Source: Bacteroidota bacterium (lineage in GTDB: Bacteria; Bacteroidota; Ignavibacteria; Kryptoniales; JAKASW01). Taken from it: a DNA stretch of 64,000 bases. This document shows, piece after piece, positions 31,715-41,810 of this stretch. The stretch is taken from positions 78,605 through 142,604 of the forward strand of contig JAMCQL010000067.1 of assembly GCA_023381615.1 (NCBI GenBank), given 5' to 3'. The notes under the pieces are model-generated. The model did no database searches and was not told the origin of the DNA. It saw only the letters and a list, made by a program, of their open reading frames with translations. How positions within the stretch are numbered: the stretch's first letter is position 1; every line of letters starts with the position of its first letter. The position numbers and the translations under genes were made by a program.

Positions 31715-33001
31715 GTGGATTATAAGATTATAGACCTCGGTGGACTGAAGAAACAGCTTGAGGTTACGGCAACAGTTGAAGATGAACCTATAAAAGGGAA
31801 ATTGGACGCCGCATATTCGGAATTCCAAAAGAATGCTGCCGTGCCGGGCTTTAGAAAAGGCAAAACTCCAATCGAAATCGTGAAGAAGAGATATGGGGAT
31901 GAAATTGAATCGGAATCGATCCCGGATATAGTGAACGAAATTGTCAAAGGGATTTTTGAAAAGGAAAATACAAAAGTAGCCGGCGTCGTCGATTATAATT
32001 TTGATACGAGGAAATCCGGCGAGCCGCTCCATTTCCGGTTGACTTATGAGATCGTACCGGAGATTGAGCCGAAAGACTACAGGGGCATGACGCTCGAGCG
32101 CGCGATGTACAAAATTCTTCCTGAGACAGTCGATCATGAACTAATGCACATCCGGGAGGCAAACTCGGAATTGCAAGAGATCAACTCGCTCGAAGATGAG
32201 AAAGCGATGGTTACCGTCGATCTGCAGGTCATTGACGAAAAAGGCCTACCTCTTATCGGCCAGCGCCGCGAGAACTACAAAATAGATCTTCGAAGCAAAG
32301 CGCCGGAACTGAGCGAGATTCACAATAGGTTATTGAACAGCAAAATCGGCGACGAGTTCAATATCGAGCTTGAGACTTTCGGCAAGAACGGTCAACAGTC
32401 TGGTAAGAAGCCGTTTAAGGTTTATGTGAAGAAAATGGAAAAATATGTCATGCCTGAACCGACTGACGAATTTGCAAAGAAGGTGTCGGGTGGAAAAATG
32501 GAAACTCTCGAAGGTTTGAAAAGCGACATCGAAAGAGAACTTGAACATTATTATGAAGAGAAAGCCGAAGAGGAACTTCGCGATAAGATTGCCGAAGAGC
32601 TTTTGAAGAAAAATGAATTTGAAGTTCCGGACAGCATGATTGAGGATTACTTGAACGATCTTATCAAAGAGCTTCAGAAGCAATCGGGGAATCAAGAACT
32701 TGACGAGAATTTTGTGAAGGAACGTTACAAGGAAGCCGCCGTCAGGGCAGTCAAATGGAATCTTCTTGCAGCAGCGATTATTCAAAAGGAAGGCGTGAAG
32801 GTCGACGACGCGGTTCTTGAGCGCACCGCGGATGACGAAGCGTCAAAGTACAGAATGGATCGGAACAAGCTTCTCGATTTCTACAAAACTTCCAATGACG
32901 TCAAGAACAAACTTTTGTTCAACGAAATGTTTAACTTTATTGTCGATAATTCTGACGTAAAGGTTGTCGACAGAACTCCGACACACGAACACGAGGACTG
33001 A
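31715..33001 (+). CDS. tig: Trigger factor (ribosome-associated chaperone)
   Basis: 428 residues, GTG start with AAAGGAG upstream. The N-terminal ribosome-binding domain has [20 protein letters not shown], the tig signature. The middle FKBP-type domain runs from about [19 protein letters not shown] to [10 protein letters not shown], and a long helical C-terminal arm follows ([24 protein letters not shown]). It binds nascent chains at the ribosomal exit. It is the first gene of a tig-clpP-clpX cluster, as in many bacteria. Confidence 0.95.
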   Translation: MDYKIIDLGGLKKQLEVTATVEDEPIKGKLDAAYSEFQKNAAVPGFRKGKTPIEIVKKRYGDEIESESIPDIVNEIVKGIFEKENTKVAGVVDYNFDTRKSGEPLHFRLTYEIVPEIEPKDYRGMTLERAMYKILPETVDHELMHIREANSELQEINSLEDEKAMVTVDLQVIDEKGLPLIGQRRENYKIDLRSKAPELSEIHNRLLNSKIGDEFNIELETFGKNGQQSGKKPFKVYVKKMEKYVMPEPTDEFAKKVSGGKMETLEGLKSDIERELEHYYEEKAEEELRDKIAEELLKKNEFEVPDSMIEDYLNDLIKELQKQSGNQELDENFVKERYKEAAVRAVKWNLLAAAIIQKEGVKVDDAVLERTADDEASKYRMDRNKLLDFYKTSNDVKNKLLFNEMFNFIVDNSDVKVVDRTPTHEHED

Positions 33002-33005
33002 CAAA

Positions 33006-33617
33006 ATGGAAATCTATAATCAGCTGACAATTCCATATGTAATAGAGCAAACCGGCCGCGGTGAACGCGCATACGATATTTTTTCAAGATTGCTCAAAGA
33101 GAGAATCATCTTCATCGGCACTCAGATCGACGATACCGTCGCGAGCCTTGTTATCGCCCAGCTTCTTTTTCTGGAAAGCGAAGATCCGAACAAGGACATA
33201 AATCTCTACGTCAACAGTCCGGGCGGAAGCGTGTCTGCGGGATTGGCGATCTATGACACGATGCAGTACGTTCGTCCAGACATCGCGACTATCTGCATTG
33301 GTTTAGCCGCGAGTATGGGCGCGGTACTCCTTGCGGGCGGCGCTGCGGGGAAAAGAACGTCACTGCCGAACGCGCGCATCATGATCCACCAGCCTTGGGG
33401 CGGTTTTCAAGGCTCTGCCGCCGACATCAGCATTCAGGCGGAAGAAGTTATCAAAACAAAACACCGATTGAACGATATTCTCTCCCATCATTCCGGCAAA
33501 CCTATTGAACAAATTGAAAAAGACACCGACAGAGATTATTTTATGTCCGCCGATGATGCGGTGAAATACGGCTTGATCGACAATGTGCTTGTGAAAAGAG
33601 AAGGCAAAAAGAAGTGA
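33006..33617 (+). CDS. clpP: ATP-dependent Clp protease proteolytic subunit
   Basis: 203 residues from ATG 33006, 4 bp after the tig stop. Catalytic triad: Ser in [17 protein letters not shown], His in [10 protein letters not shown], Asp in [36 protein letters not shown] forms the substrate-binding strand. It assembles into tetradecamers that degrade proteins unfolded by ClpX, encoded 190 bp downstream. Confidence 0.97.
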   Translation: MEIYNQLTIPYVIEQTGRGERAYDIFSRLLKERIIFIGTQIDDTVASLVIAQLLFLESEDPNKDINLYVNSPGGSVSAGLAIYDTMQYVRPDIATICIGLAASMGAVLLAGGAAGKRTSLPNARIMIHQPWGGFQGSAADISIQAEEVIKTKHRLNDILSHHSGKPIEQIEKDTDRDYFMSADDAVKYGLIDNVLVKREGKKK

Positions 33618-33644
33618 AACTAAATTGGAGTTATAAAAAAGCCT

Positions 33645-33785
33645 ATGGGCAGTTTGCTCCTGCTTGTCATGATTATTTTTGTGGTACTGTTCGCAATTGC
33701 GGTTCCAACAGTAATTTCAGATTTGTCCAAATGGATCCCTTTGGGAAAAGCGCAGCGACAAAAGGCTGTGAAGAAGGAATTTTGA
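33645..33785 (+). CDS. Small single-helix membrane protein between clpP and clpX
   Basis: 46 residues: MGSLLLLVMIIFVVLFAIAV forms one membrane helix, then a basic tail KWIPLGKAQRQKAVKKEF. It is not part of the known Clp machine and I recognise no family. The ribosome site is weak (TTGGAG is 15 nt away), so the start is uncertain. Its position inside the operon and its clear membrane-anchor composition support a real gene. Confidence 0.5.
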   Translation: MGSLLLLVMIIFVVLFAIAVPTVISDLSKWIPLGKAQRQKAVKKEF

Positions 33786-33809
33786 TTTGTAATCCAAAGG
33801 ATCCTTCGG

Positions 33810-35075
33810 ATGGGTAAACAGCATCAAGATGAAATGCGCTGCTCCTTTTGCGGGCGCGAAGCGAAAGAAGTAAAGAGCTTAGTTGCAGGACCGGGTGATG
33901 TTTACATTTGCGACATCTGCGTTGAACACTCGGTCGAGATTCTGCGGAGTAATATTCCGGCGTACAAACAGCATCATGAGGAATATTCCGAAAAAACGCC
34001 TCTGACGCCGATAGAACTGAAAGCCGCCCTCGATGAATATGTAATCGGTCAGGATCACGCAAAGAAAACCTTGTCCGTCGCTGTTTACAATCATTACAAA
34101 CGAATTTCTCTTCCGCATGGCTTAAGTCCGGAAGACGATACGGAAATTGAAAAAAGTAATATTCTTCTCATCGGACCCACCGGAACAGGGAAGACTCTTC
34201 TAGCTCAAACGCTCGCGAAAATTCTCAATGTGCCTTTTGCAATTGCAGACGCCACGACTTTGACGGAAGCTGGTTACGTCGGCGACGATGTAGAAACGAT
34301 CTTAGTTCATCTCTTGCAGAATACTGATTATGATGTAACTCGCGCCGAAAGAGGAATTGTCTACGTCGATGAAATAGACAAGATTGCGCGCAAGAGCGAC
34401 ACGCCCTCAATTACGCGGGACGTGTCCGGCGAGGGAGTCCAGCAGGCTTTGCTGAAGATTCTCGAAGGAACGACTGCGGGTGTTCCGCCGCGCGGAGGCA
34501 GAAAGCATCCCGAGCAGCCGCTCATAAACGTGAACACGAGAAATATCCTTTTCGTTTGCGGCGGTGCGTTTGAAGGAATCGAGAAAATTATCGCGCGGCG
34601 CGTCAGCAAAAATCCGATGGGGTTCGGCGCCGACATCAATCCTGTTCGCGAAGATCAGGTGAATGAGCTATTGCCGCTTGTCCAGCCGGATGACCTGCTG
34701 AAGTTTGGTTTGATCCCCGAATTCATCGGCCGCCTGCCCGTCGTCGCAAGTTTGCACACGCTAAGCAGGGAAGCGATGCGGGATATATTGACGCTTCCCA
34801 AAAATGCCCTTGTGAAGCAATACAAAAAGCTTTTCAGGCTTGAGGACGTTGAGCTCGAGTTTGAGGATAAGGCTTTGATGGCGATTGTGGAGAAGGCGAT
34901 AGAGCGCGGTACCGGCGCGAGAGGATTGCGTTCCATTCTCGAAGAGAAAATGCTTGACATTATGTATAATCTGCCGTCGATGTCCAACATCAATAAATGT
35001 GTTATTACTGAGGATGTCGTATTATCCGGTGGAGAGCCGCTTTTCCTGGCTAGCAGAAAGCAAGCTTCGGCTTAA
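33810..35075 (+). CDS. clpX: Clp protease ATP-binding subunit ClpX
   Basis: 421 residues. The N-terminal zinc-binding domain has [11 protein letters not shown]...[10 protein letters not shown] (four Cys). The AAA+ part has [18 protein letters not shown] (Walker A), [14 protein letters not shown] (Walker B), [15 protein letters not shown] (pore/sensor region), and [20 protein letters not shown] (sensor 2). It unfolds substrates and feeds them to ClpP. It is 24 bp after the small membrane-protein gene and closes the operon. Confidence 0.97.
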   Translation: MGKQHQDEMRCSFCGREAKEVKSLVAGPGDVYICDICVEHSVEILRSNIPAYKQHHEEYSEKTPLTPIELKAALDEYVIGQDHAKKTLSVAVYNHYKRISLPHGLSPEDDTEIEKSNILLIGPTGTGKTLLAQTLAKILNVPFAIADATTLTEAGYVGDDVETILVHLLQNTDYDVTRAERGIVYVDEIDKIARKSDTPSITRDVSGEGVQQALLKILEGTTAGVPPRGGRKHPEQPLINVNTRNILFVCGGAFEGIEKIIARRVSKNPMGFGADINPVREDQVNELLPLVQPDDLLKFGLIPEFIGRLPVVASLHTLSREAMRDILTLPKNALVKQYKKLFRLEDVELEFEDKALMAIVEKAIERGTGARGLRSILEEKMLDIMYNLPSMSNINKCVITEDVVLSGGEPLFLASRKQASA

Positions 35076-35123
35076 CTCGCTTGCTCACCTCGTGTCTCGC
35101 CGAAGGAGAGCCGAGGCGAGGTC

Positions 35124-35816
35124 CTACTGACCGATCATTCCGGCAAAAACCCTTATCTGAAGTACCGGCTGCAATTTACTTGTAGTCAAAATCTGCATGT
35201 AGCCGTTGATGTCCAACATCTTTTTCGGAAGCAGGTACAGATCCAAATCGGTGAACTCACCGGGTTTCAAAACCTTTTTGTGAAGCTTGAATGTTATTTC
35301 CTTGACCCCGGTTTCCACTTTGGTGATGCGGATCGTCTCGTTTGAGGTATTGCTGAGCGTGACGTTTGTGCTGTCAGGCTTGCCGACTTTCACGTTGTTG
35401 AAGACAATGTAGCTCGGCGTCGGCTGAAGAGCGTATGCGATGTATCCGGTCATCTTGACTGTTGTCAATTGATTATTGGGATCGGTGCTGACAATGTAAA
35501 TGTATTTTACCACGTCGCCGATGTAGCCTGTTGGGTTAAATTCAACCTTCACTTTTGTTTCCTTGCCGGGAGCTAACGAGCTGTCAGAAATTAACGCGGC
35601 GGTACACCCGCAGCTTGTGCTGATACTCTTAATGCCTATGTTTTCCGTGCCCGCGTTTTTCAAAGTGATGACTTTACGTACCTTCTCGCCGGTCTGGTAA
35701 ATTGTTCCGAAGGTTATATCGTTGCCTTCAACAACTTTTAGCTGTGCGTTTGCTTTCGGCAGTACGCCGAACAGAACAAAGGTGATTATAAAAAATCGAA
35801 TTATGTTATGTTTCAT
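35124..35816 (-). CDS. Exported DUF1573 domain protein
   Basis: 230 residues with signal peptide IIRFFIITFVLFGVLPKANA. The core domain reads ITFGTIYQTGEKVRKVITLK, then NAGTENIGIKSISTSCGCTA, the S-C-G-C-T sequence being the DUF1573 hallmark. An Ig-like (ASH-type) second half follows (YIVFNNVKVGKPDSTNVTL). These proteins are common in Bacteroidota envelopes, and their role is unknown. Its ATG overlaps the stop of the upstream NYN gene (ATGA). Confidence 0.9.
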   Translation of the reverse strand: MKHNIIRFFIITFVLFGVLPKANAQLKVVEGNDITFGTIYQTGEKVRKVITLKNAGTENIGIKSISTSCGCTAALISDSSLAPGKETKVKVEFNPTGYIGDVVKYIYIVSTDPNNQLTTVKMTGYIAYALQPTPSYIVFNNVKVGKPDSTNVTLSNTSNETIRITKVETGVKEITFKLHKKVLKPGEFTDLDLYLLPKKMLDINGYMQILTTSKLQPVLQIRVFAGMIGQ

Positions 35817-36298
35817 TTTTTCTTCTCGCTGAAAAGTTTTAATAATTCCGGATCAGGATTACCTGTGGGTTCGGGTTTTTCGACGACAGAAATTTTCCCG
35901 GCTTGCGTGGTTGCGTTTGCTCCGCGGACCATCAAAAGGAAGTCTTGGCTCTTGACCACATTGGCGCCGCATTCTCTGGCATAATTGATTATTGCGTGGT
36001 CGTTAGTGACGATGGACAAAGAACGTCTCTTTGCGGACGTGCCAACTTCTATCTTAATCAAGTCATCGGCAGTTTCGCCGCGTGCTGAAAATCTGACATC
36101 GATATTATTTGCGATCCTTTCTGCCGAAGAAGAGAATTTCCCGTCAAAAACTACTGTTACCTTTTGTTTTCCAAGTTTGCCGGAGCGCTGAATTTCACTG
36201 AGGAATTCCGCCCGAGCAGTTTCCGAGTCATTCCGCAGGAGCTTGGCAAGCCTATTGTCCGCAAGAATAACGTTATAGCCATCAACAATCCATCGCAT
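35813..36298 (-). CDS. NYN-domain ribonuclease (YacP-like)
   Basis: 161 residues from ATG 36298; the longer frame from 36445 lacks homology in its first 49 residues. The fold starts MRWIVDGYNVILADNRL (first Asp of the PIN-like site), then VTVVFDGKF, ETADDLIKIEV and LSIVTNDHAIINYARECGAN supply the other acidic residues. This is the YacP/Rae1-type NYN nuclease family, acting on RNA, in Bacillus on ribosome-bound mRNA. Co-transcribed with DUF1573. Confidence 0.88.
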   Translation of the reverse strand: MRWIVDGYNVILADNRLAKLLRNDSETARAEFLSEIQRSGKLGKQKVTVVFDGKFSSSAERIANNIDVRFSARGETADDLIKIEVGTSAKRRSLSIVTNDHAIINYARECGANVVKSQDFLLMVRGANATTQAGKISVVEKPEPTGNPDPELLKLFSEKKK

Positions 36299-36583
36299 AT
36301 GAAAAATATAAGCCGATTCAAGGGAGCATTCAAAGCACGATACATGAGAAAACGCTCGAGAAACAAAGCTCTGATTCGCGTAACGCAACTTACAATTGCA
36401 ACATGCGACGACACAAACAATATGAAGCATCAAAGCACGCAGCATTAGCCTATTTTTTGTGGCACGCTATTAGATTATAGTAAAGCACAGCAACAAAGAG
36501 TTTAAGAGTTCATTTAATAAATTTGAGAGCGAGTCAAGGTTTGGCGCTTGCGAAAAAAGTCTTGAAAAAGTTTTAGCATACCC

Positions 36584-36767
36584 GCAAACAGCCCCCTGAC
36601 ATGGGAAGAAGGTCTTGCCGCTTAGTTATCCCACGCTGCTACAAATCGCGAAGCACGACTCGCATGCCCTAATGCAGCCTCCTAATTTAGCGGTCAAACC
36701 CCAAGTAAAGATTCTTCTTCCCGCTGCGGAAAACAGGCACTCCTGCCCGGGAGTGCCTCGTTTTTTT
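36584..36767 (+). ncRNA. Candidate structured RNA (6S-like shape) with terminator
   Basis: This stretch has no coding frame but extended long-range pairing: GGGAAGAAG near 36603 with CTTCTTCCC near 36714, and CCGCTTAG near 36617 with TTTAGCGG near 36687, leaving a central bulge region. A strong terminator closes it. TTGCGA near 36549 and TAGCAT near 36574 could be its promoter. An elongated hairpin of about 180 nt with an open centre resembles 6S RNA, but I do not recognise the sequence; it could be another small RNA. Confidence 0.35.
36736..36767 (+). terminator. Strong intrinsic terminator
   Basis: GGCACTCC-TGCCC-GGGAGTGCC followed by TCG and seven T. It has no coding gene directly upstream on the same strand, so it implies a transcript from the region before it (the candidate RNA). 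Confidence 0.85.
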
Positions 36768-36841
36768 ATCCAGTAAAACAACGAATTGGCTGTTTGGTCG
36801 TGGGTTAGTTTATTCAGATCGGGCAAAATTCAAGGATTACG

Positions 36842-37168
36842 TTGTTTGTGACGGCGGTAGAACGTACAAAGAGATTATTTAGCACAAGAGAACAGCGCGA
36901 CTTATTGTTTGCAAGTCTTATTGGCGCAACGGTCGTAGCGATTATTGCTACTTCTGCCGCGCACTTTATAAGGACTGAGCCTGCTGGTGCGGGAAGGATA
37001 CTTCTCGGTGGTATTTCTGGCGGGATTGGCGGAGTGATTGGACTTTTCATTATAAGTGAAATAGTCGGTCGCAAGTGGTTTGCAGCAGTTCTTTTGTCGT
37101 TGATTGTCGGTGTATTGGATGGGCTTCTGGTAGGAGCTGCCGTTGCGCTATTCCCATCCATGTTTTGA
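36842..37168 (+). CDS. Small glycine-rich membrane protein of unknown function
   Basis: 108 residues with three hydrophobic segments: LLFASLIGATVVAIIATSAAHF (about 21-42), ILLGGISGGIGGVIGLFIISEIV (about 53-75) and FAAVLLSLIVGVLDGLLVGAAVALF (about 80-104). The glycine-zipper-like middle segment is notable. Start is TTG 36842 or GTG 36848; AAGGA upstream fits the former. I recognise no family. Confidence 0.55.
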   Translation: MFVTAVERTKRLFSTREQRDLLFASLIGATVVAIIATSAAHFIRTEPAGAGRILLGGISGGIGGVIGLFIISEIVGRKWFAAVLLSLIVGVLDGLLVGAAVALFPSMF

Positions 37169-37370
37169 CAAAATACGTAGAGTGATGCTCAAGTACCTTT
37201 CTTAATTAATTTCCCTTCACACGAATTTTTTTCTTGACAAAGACATCAACCCTTTTTAACTTCCACAGGTCGTTTTTCCTAAGCAACCGCATTTAAAAAA
37301 CGGCCTATTTTGTCATTTAGCCGCTGTTTGCTATCTGGCGTAGCTTTAATTCATAAAAAAGGAAGCGCTG

Positions 37371-38310
37371 ATGCGAAAGCTATATTACTACTCAAAGTCC
37401 GATTTGAGCTACAAGGCGATTGGGGGGGGCTAGACTATCAATTGTGGTAGTTTCCTTGATGCTCATCTCGTCTTTAATGACGATGGTTTCAGGTTATTTC
37501 GGACTTGATTTATTTGGACTGAAGAGTCTACGTGCAGATAGTATGGCAAGAGAAAATATGGTCTTGAAGGCTCAATTGGCGTCGCTCAACAGGAGATTGG
37601 ACGGCTTTGAGTTGACAATGAAAACACTTGGTAGTAGTGATGATCAATTAAGGACATCGGTGAACTTGCCTTTAATTCCGGAAGACATGCGCAAGGTCGC
37701 CATTGGCGGCGTCGAAGAGAACAGAGACTATGGCGTCTCGGCTGGCGCGAATGAACTCATTGCGAATGCAACCAGCACCCTCAGTGTTCTTGAGAGAGAA
37801 GCCAAGTTGCAGGAACAGAGTTATGTCAATATTATGAATAAGTATCAAACCAACCAGAAGCTTTTTGCACATATCCCGGCCATCGATCCGATTCGCGGCG
37901 GCATTATGACCGACGGATTCGGAATGAGGTTCCACCCGATTCTCCACATGCGTCTGATGCATGAAGGAATCGATATCGAAGCTGATATCGGGTCGCATGT
38001 CCACGCGACGGGAGACGGAGTTGTATCCTACGTCGGTCCGCGCGGAGGCTACGGGAATGTGGTAGAAATAGATCATGGTTTTGGTTACACAACTTTGTAC
38101 GCACATTTGGAGAAACCGCTTGTGAGAGAAGGACAAAAAGTTAAACGTGGTCAGGTAATTGCCCTTAGTGGAAATACCGGTCTGTCAACGGGTCCGCATT
38201 TGCATTACGAAGTTATAAAGAATGGTGTTCACGTTGATCCCACAGCTTACTTCTTTAACGGGGGCGAGTATAACGGAGTTCGACTTTACAGCGAACTTGC
38301 AAAAAACTGA
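37371..38310 (+). CDS. M23 family peptidase (LytM domain), frameshifted at a G8 tract
   Basis: The natural start is ATG 37371, preceded by GGAAG: MRKLYYYSKSDLSYKAIGG is the usual cytoplasmic leader of Bacteroidota M23 membrane peptidases. At 37422-37429 a run of eight G puts the rest one base out of frame; with seven G the frame continues GARLSIVVVSLMLISSLMTM, the membrane anchor. A shorter TTG start at 37420 would skip the leader. A coiled-coil (RENMVLKAQLASLNRRL) precedes the peptidase: MTDGFGMRFHPILHMRLMHEGIDIEA and TGLSTGPHLHYEVIKNG carry the zinc ligands. It should act on peptidoglycan in the periplasm. Confidence 0.88.
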
Positions 38311-38373
38311 TTTTGTTGTAGATATGAAAGACGTAAGGCGTTAAACGCCGTGGAAAGGAAGGAGGTAATTGAT

Positions 38374-38598
38374 ATGATATGGACGCCTGAGCTCGCAACA
38401 TACCTCGAAGATGCTCCCTGGCCTGCTACGAAGGATGAATTGATCGATTATGCTGTTAGAAGCGGGGCACCTATAGGAGTTCTTGAAAATCTTCGTGAGT
38501 TGGAAGACACTGATGAACCGTATGAAAGTATCGAAGAGATTTGGCCCGATTACCCGAGTGACGAAGATTTCTTTTACGAAGACGAAAGCGAATATTAG
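38374..38598 (+). CDS. DUF2795 domain protein
   Basis: 74 residues from ATG 38374, with AAGGAGG 9 nt upstream; a GTG at 38350 is upstream of that site. WTPELATYLEDAPWPATKDELIDYAVRSGA is a DUF2795-type helical unit, followed by a very acidic tail (ESIEEIWPDYPSDEDFFYEDE). Such small acidic proteins are common in this phylum and their function is unknown. A terminator follows. Confidence 0.85.
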   Translation: MIWTPELATYLEDAPWPATKDELIDYAVRSGAPIGVLENLRELEDTDEPYESIEEIWPDYPSDEDFFYEDESEY

Positions 38599-38617
38599 AC
38601 TTTCAGTTTTTCTGTTG

Positions 38618-38654
38618 AGCCCAGTTGGATTCTCGAATTCGACTGGGCTTTTTT
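38618..38654 (+). terminator. Intrinsic terminator after the DUF2795 gene
   Basis: AGCCCAGT...ACTGGGCT stem with a loop containing TTCTCGAATTCG, followed by six T. It separates the DUF2795 gene from the Omp85 gene, which begins only 17 bp later. Confidence 0.85.
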
Positions 38655-38670
38655 GTATCTTGAATATCTG

Positions 38671-40671
38671 ATGAAGCTAATCTATATCATCGTGGCGTTT
38701 CTCTTTCTCGTTTCCATCGCGTCCGCACAGGAAAACTTTATGGTTAGTTCGATTTCGTTTGTCGGCAATAAGTCCTTTTCCGACGATGAACTGCGCGGCA
38801 TCATGTTGACAAAAGAATCTCCTGCGGCATTTTTTAGATTTACCTACAAAATCATTCATCTCGGCGGCCCGGCTGTATATCTTGATCCGTTTGTTCTCAA
38901 AGCTGACTTGCAGCGAATCAAGCAGTATTATTTCAACAATGGTTTTTTCTTCGCGCATGCAGACAGCTCCCTCAAGTATGATTCCGAGGATGGCACGGTT
39001 GATATTCTCATCAAAATTAACGAGGGTACGCCGGCATACGTAAATTCTTTAAGGTATCACGGAGTTTCGGATAGCACGAAGAATTTCATGGAACTTCTGC
39101 ACGAGAAGCCGATCTTGAAGAATGGCGATCGCTATTCTGCTAAAAGGGTAGATGGCGAAGTAGGGCATGTGCTTGGGCTTTTGCAGGATGACGGTTACAC
39201 ATACGCGAAAAAAGACAGCTCGGTTGTTACCGTTACCGACAGCAATTCGGACAGCGTTCATGCAGCTGTGGATTTATACTTTGATTCCGGCAGGAGATAT
39301 CTTTGGGGAGACTTGTCCGTCTTATCTTTGGACAGCAGCAAGGCTTCGTTTGAACGCCATATTGTGCTTCGTGAAATGCTTTTCAAACCTGGAGATGTTT
39401 ACAGCTTTTCAAAGAAAACCGAAAGTGAACAAAGGCTTTATTCGCTTAATCTTTTTGAGGCTGCTAGAATTGCAACCCCCGAAAAGCCGCCGGCAAATGA
39501 TTCTATACCTGCGGTGATATCGTTGCGGTTCAGGCCCACACATGAAATCACTCCGGAGCTTTTGGTTAACGATGAAAACAACGCGTTCAACTTTGGCGGT
39601 GGTCTGGGGTATCTTCAGCGTAATTTTCTTGGCGATGCGCGGCTTTTGAATTTGAGTGCTAAACTCCAACTCCAATCTTTTCAACTGGTTACGTTTAGTT
39701 CAAAGGTTCTTCACGATACCGTTACTGTCGGGAGAGTGGAGGCAACGGCGCAATTAACACAGCCGTATTTTTTCTCCAATGCGATGAGCTTGACATGGGG
39801 AGTTTCGTCCCTGGTTGACAAGCAACAACCGTACGTTCAGATTCTATTGAGGAACAAAATTAGTGTTAGCAAGAGATTTGCAACCTTTACCACGGGCTAC
39901 CTCGACTGGGATGTTGAACGAGCAAAAGTGGATTCGCTTCAGGCAATTCCGCTGCCACAAGGATTGGAAACTCCGCAGTTCAACTCGATTCTCACTTTCA
40001 CGCTTCAGCGCGACAAGACCAACGACATATTCTCTCCGACAAAAGGTTTTTTCAATTTAATGACAATCGAAGAGGCGGGTGTACTTCCTAATATTATTAA
40101 TTCAATATTTAAACATTCTGATTTTCCTTACGCACAGTACTGGAAATTCACGCTTCTTGGTAAGTGGTTCTTTTCATTGAATGAAAACTCCACGAATGTT
40201 TTTGCGCTCAAGGCGAATGTGGGTTATGCTCAGGAATACGGAACGTACCAACAGAATCAGGTCGGTCCAATTCCGCTGAACCACCGCTTCTTCGCAGGCG
40301 GCTCGGGAAGCATCCGGGGCTGGAGGACTCACGAGCTTGGCGCGGTGCCGTTTCCTCAATATGGCGGCAACGCCTTAATTGAGACAAACTTTGAGGACAG
40401 ATTTCCCGTTGTGGGAAATTTCGGAGGTGTACTTTTCATTGACGCCGGGAATCTGTGGAACACTTATCGCCAGATCACTTTGGAAACCGTGGCGGTCGCT
40501 ACCGGTTTTGGACTGAGATACAACACCTTCTTCGGACCGTTGAGGGTCGATTTCGGATTCAGACTTTATGATCCATCGGCGCCAGCCGGGCAACAGTTCC
40601 TCTATCAGCAAAGTGTTTCTACCTTGCTGAGGCAAGTGGTCGTTCACTTTGGAATCGGGCAGGCGTTCTGA
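38671..40671 (+). CDS. Omp85 family outer-membrane protein (BamA/TamA-like)
   Basis: 666 residues. Signal peptide: KLIYIIVAFLFLVSIASAQ. The N-terminal half has POTRA domains, the first starting VSSISFVGNKSFSDDELRGI and a later one NSLRYHGVSDSTKNFM. The C-terminal half is a beta-barrel with LGYLQRNFLGDARLLNLSAK, RRFFAGGSGSIRGWRTHELG (the conserved G-S-x-R-G-W/Y loop motif) and a final strand ending VVHFGIGQAF. It inserts or translocates outer-membrane proteins. With one or two POTRA units rather than five it resembles TamA more than BamA. Overlaps holB by one base. Confidence 0.9.
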   Translation: MKLIYIIVAFLFLVSIASAQENFMVSSISFVGNKSFSDDELRGIMLTKESPAAFFRFTYKIIHLGGPAVYLDPFVLKADLQRIKQYYFNNGFFFAHADSSLKYDSEDGTVDILIKINEGTPAYVNSLRYHGVSDSTKNFMELLHEKPILKNGDRYSAKRVDGEVGHVLGLLQDDGYTYAKKDSSVVTVTDSNSDSVHAAVDLYFDSGRRYLWGDLSVLSLDSSKASFERHIVLREMLFKPGDVYSFSKKTESEQRLYSLNLFEAARIATPEKPPANDSIPAVISLRFRPTHEITPELLVNDENNAFNFGGGLGYLQRNFLGDARLLNLSAKLQLQSFQLVTFSSKVLHDTVTVGRVEATAQLTQPYFFSNAMSLTWGVSSLVDKQQPYVQILLRNKISVSKRFATFTTGYLDWDVERAKVDSLQAIPLPQGLETPQFNSILTFTLQRDKTNDIFSPTKGFFNLMTIEEAGVLPNIINSIFKHSDFPYAQYWKFTLLGKWFFSLNENSTNVFALKANVGYAQEYGTYQQNQVGPIPLNHRFFAGGSGSIRGWRTHELGAVPFPQYGGNALIETNFEDRFPVVGNFGGVLFIDAGNLWNTYRQITLETVAVATGFGLRYNTFFGPLRVDFGFRLYDPSAPAGQQFLYQQSVSTLLRQVVVHFGIGQAF

Positions 40672-41810
40672 TGAGCTGGGATAAAGTAATCGGTCAGCAT
40701 AGAGTTAAAAGTCTTTTGCGGCAAATTCTATCTTCGGGAAAAATTCCGAGCGCTTTTTTGTTCGAGGGTCCGGAAGGCGTGGGAAAAGATGCGATGGCGA
40801 TCGAGCTTGCGAAAACTCTCAACTGCGAGAAACGCGGCGTCGAGCCTTGCGAAGAATGCACATCATGCAGACAAGCGAATGCGCTGCAGCATCCGAACGT
40901 TCGCATTGTATTTCCATTACCGCGCGGTGAAAGCGAGACAAAGGAGGATGGCCCGCTCGACAAGCTTGACGAAAAGACGATGAAGAAGATCAGGGAAGAA
41001 ATTTCCCTGAAGGCACAGGACCCTTATCACAGAATTTCAATTCCCAAAGCGCAGGTCATTAAGATCAGCAGCATCCGTGAAGTCATCCGTGAAGACTCGC
41101 TGTCGTTGTACCAACACGGCTATCGCGTCGTAATAGTAATGCAGGCTGAGGAAGTCGGCACTGAATCCGCAAATGCGCTCTTGAAAGTTTTGGAGGAGCC
41201 TAATCCGGGCACGGTCTTCATTTTGACGACAAGCAAGCGAAGCGCGCTCCTTCCCACGATCGTGTCGCGCTGCCAGTCGCTCCGGTTTGATCTTCTCTCG
41301 GAAGATGAAATTGCAAGCGAGTTGATGTCTAAACACGGTATTGTCTCCGCGGATGCAAAGCTGAAGGCGAGGCTCGCCGGCGGCTCTTACAGCAAAGCCG
41401 TGGAGCTTCTTGAAACCGACACTCTCGAGATTCGGGACGAAGCTCTCGATCTATTGCGCGACATAGCGGTGAACAATTATTCCCAAATTGCCTCGCGCGC
41501 CATGAAAGCGTTGGAATCGAAAGACCTTGCTAAAACAGAAACGCTTTTCAAGATGCTCCAGATATGGCTGCGCGATGCCGCTGTGATGCATTTCGGTTCC
41601 GCGGAGGAAGTGATCAATCAGGATCGGGTCGATGTGCTCGGGAAAATGGTGCAAAGCTTTGACGGCGTGCATCTTGTCGAGGCGGCAAACAGTGTTGACG
41701 GCGCAATATCCCAGCTTTATAGTAATGTGAATTTAGGATTGCTTTATGTAAATTTGTTATTGAACCTGAGCGGGTTGCTAAACAAGAAGGAAGAGGCTCA
41801 AAATGTCTGA
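40671..41810 (+). CDS. holB: DNA polymerase III delta' subunit
   Basis: 379 residues, ATG 40671 in the TGATG overlap with the Omp85 gene. KVIGQHRVKSLLRQIL, then SAFLFEGPEGVGKDAMAIEL (Walker A), a zinc module CEKRGVEPCEECTSCRQ, SIREVIREDSLSLYQHGYRV, SANALLKVLEEPNPGTVFIL and LPTIVSRCQSLRF (sensor 1/SRC) mark a clamp-loader subunit. It is longer than E. coli delta'. It loads the sliding clamp with the other gamma-complex proteins. Part of the Omp85-holB-PSP1-metG cluster. Confidence 0.92.
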   Translation: MSWDKVIGQHRVKSLLRQILSSGKIPSAFLFEGPEGVGKDAMAIELAKTLNCEKRGVEPCEECTSCRQANALQHPNVRIVFPLPRGESETKEDGPLDKLDEKTMKKIREEISLKAQDPYHRISIPKAQVIKISSIREVIREDSLSLYQHGYRVVIVMQAEEVGTESANALLKVLEEPNPGTVFILTTSKRSALLPTIVSRCQSLRFDLLSEDEIASELMSKHGIVSADAKLKARLAGGSYSKAVELLETDTLEIRDEALDLLRDIAVNNYSQIASRAMKALESKDLAKTETLFKMLQIWLRDAAVMHFGSAEEVINQDRVDVLGKMVQSFDGVHLVEAANSVDGAISQLYSNVNLGLLYVNLLLNLSGLLNKKEEAQNV

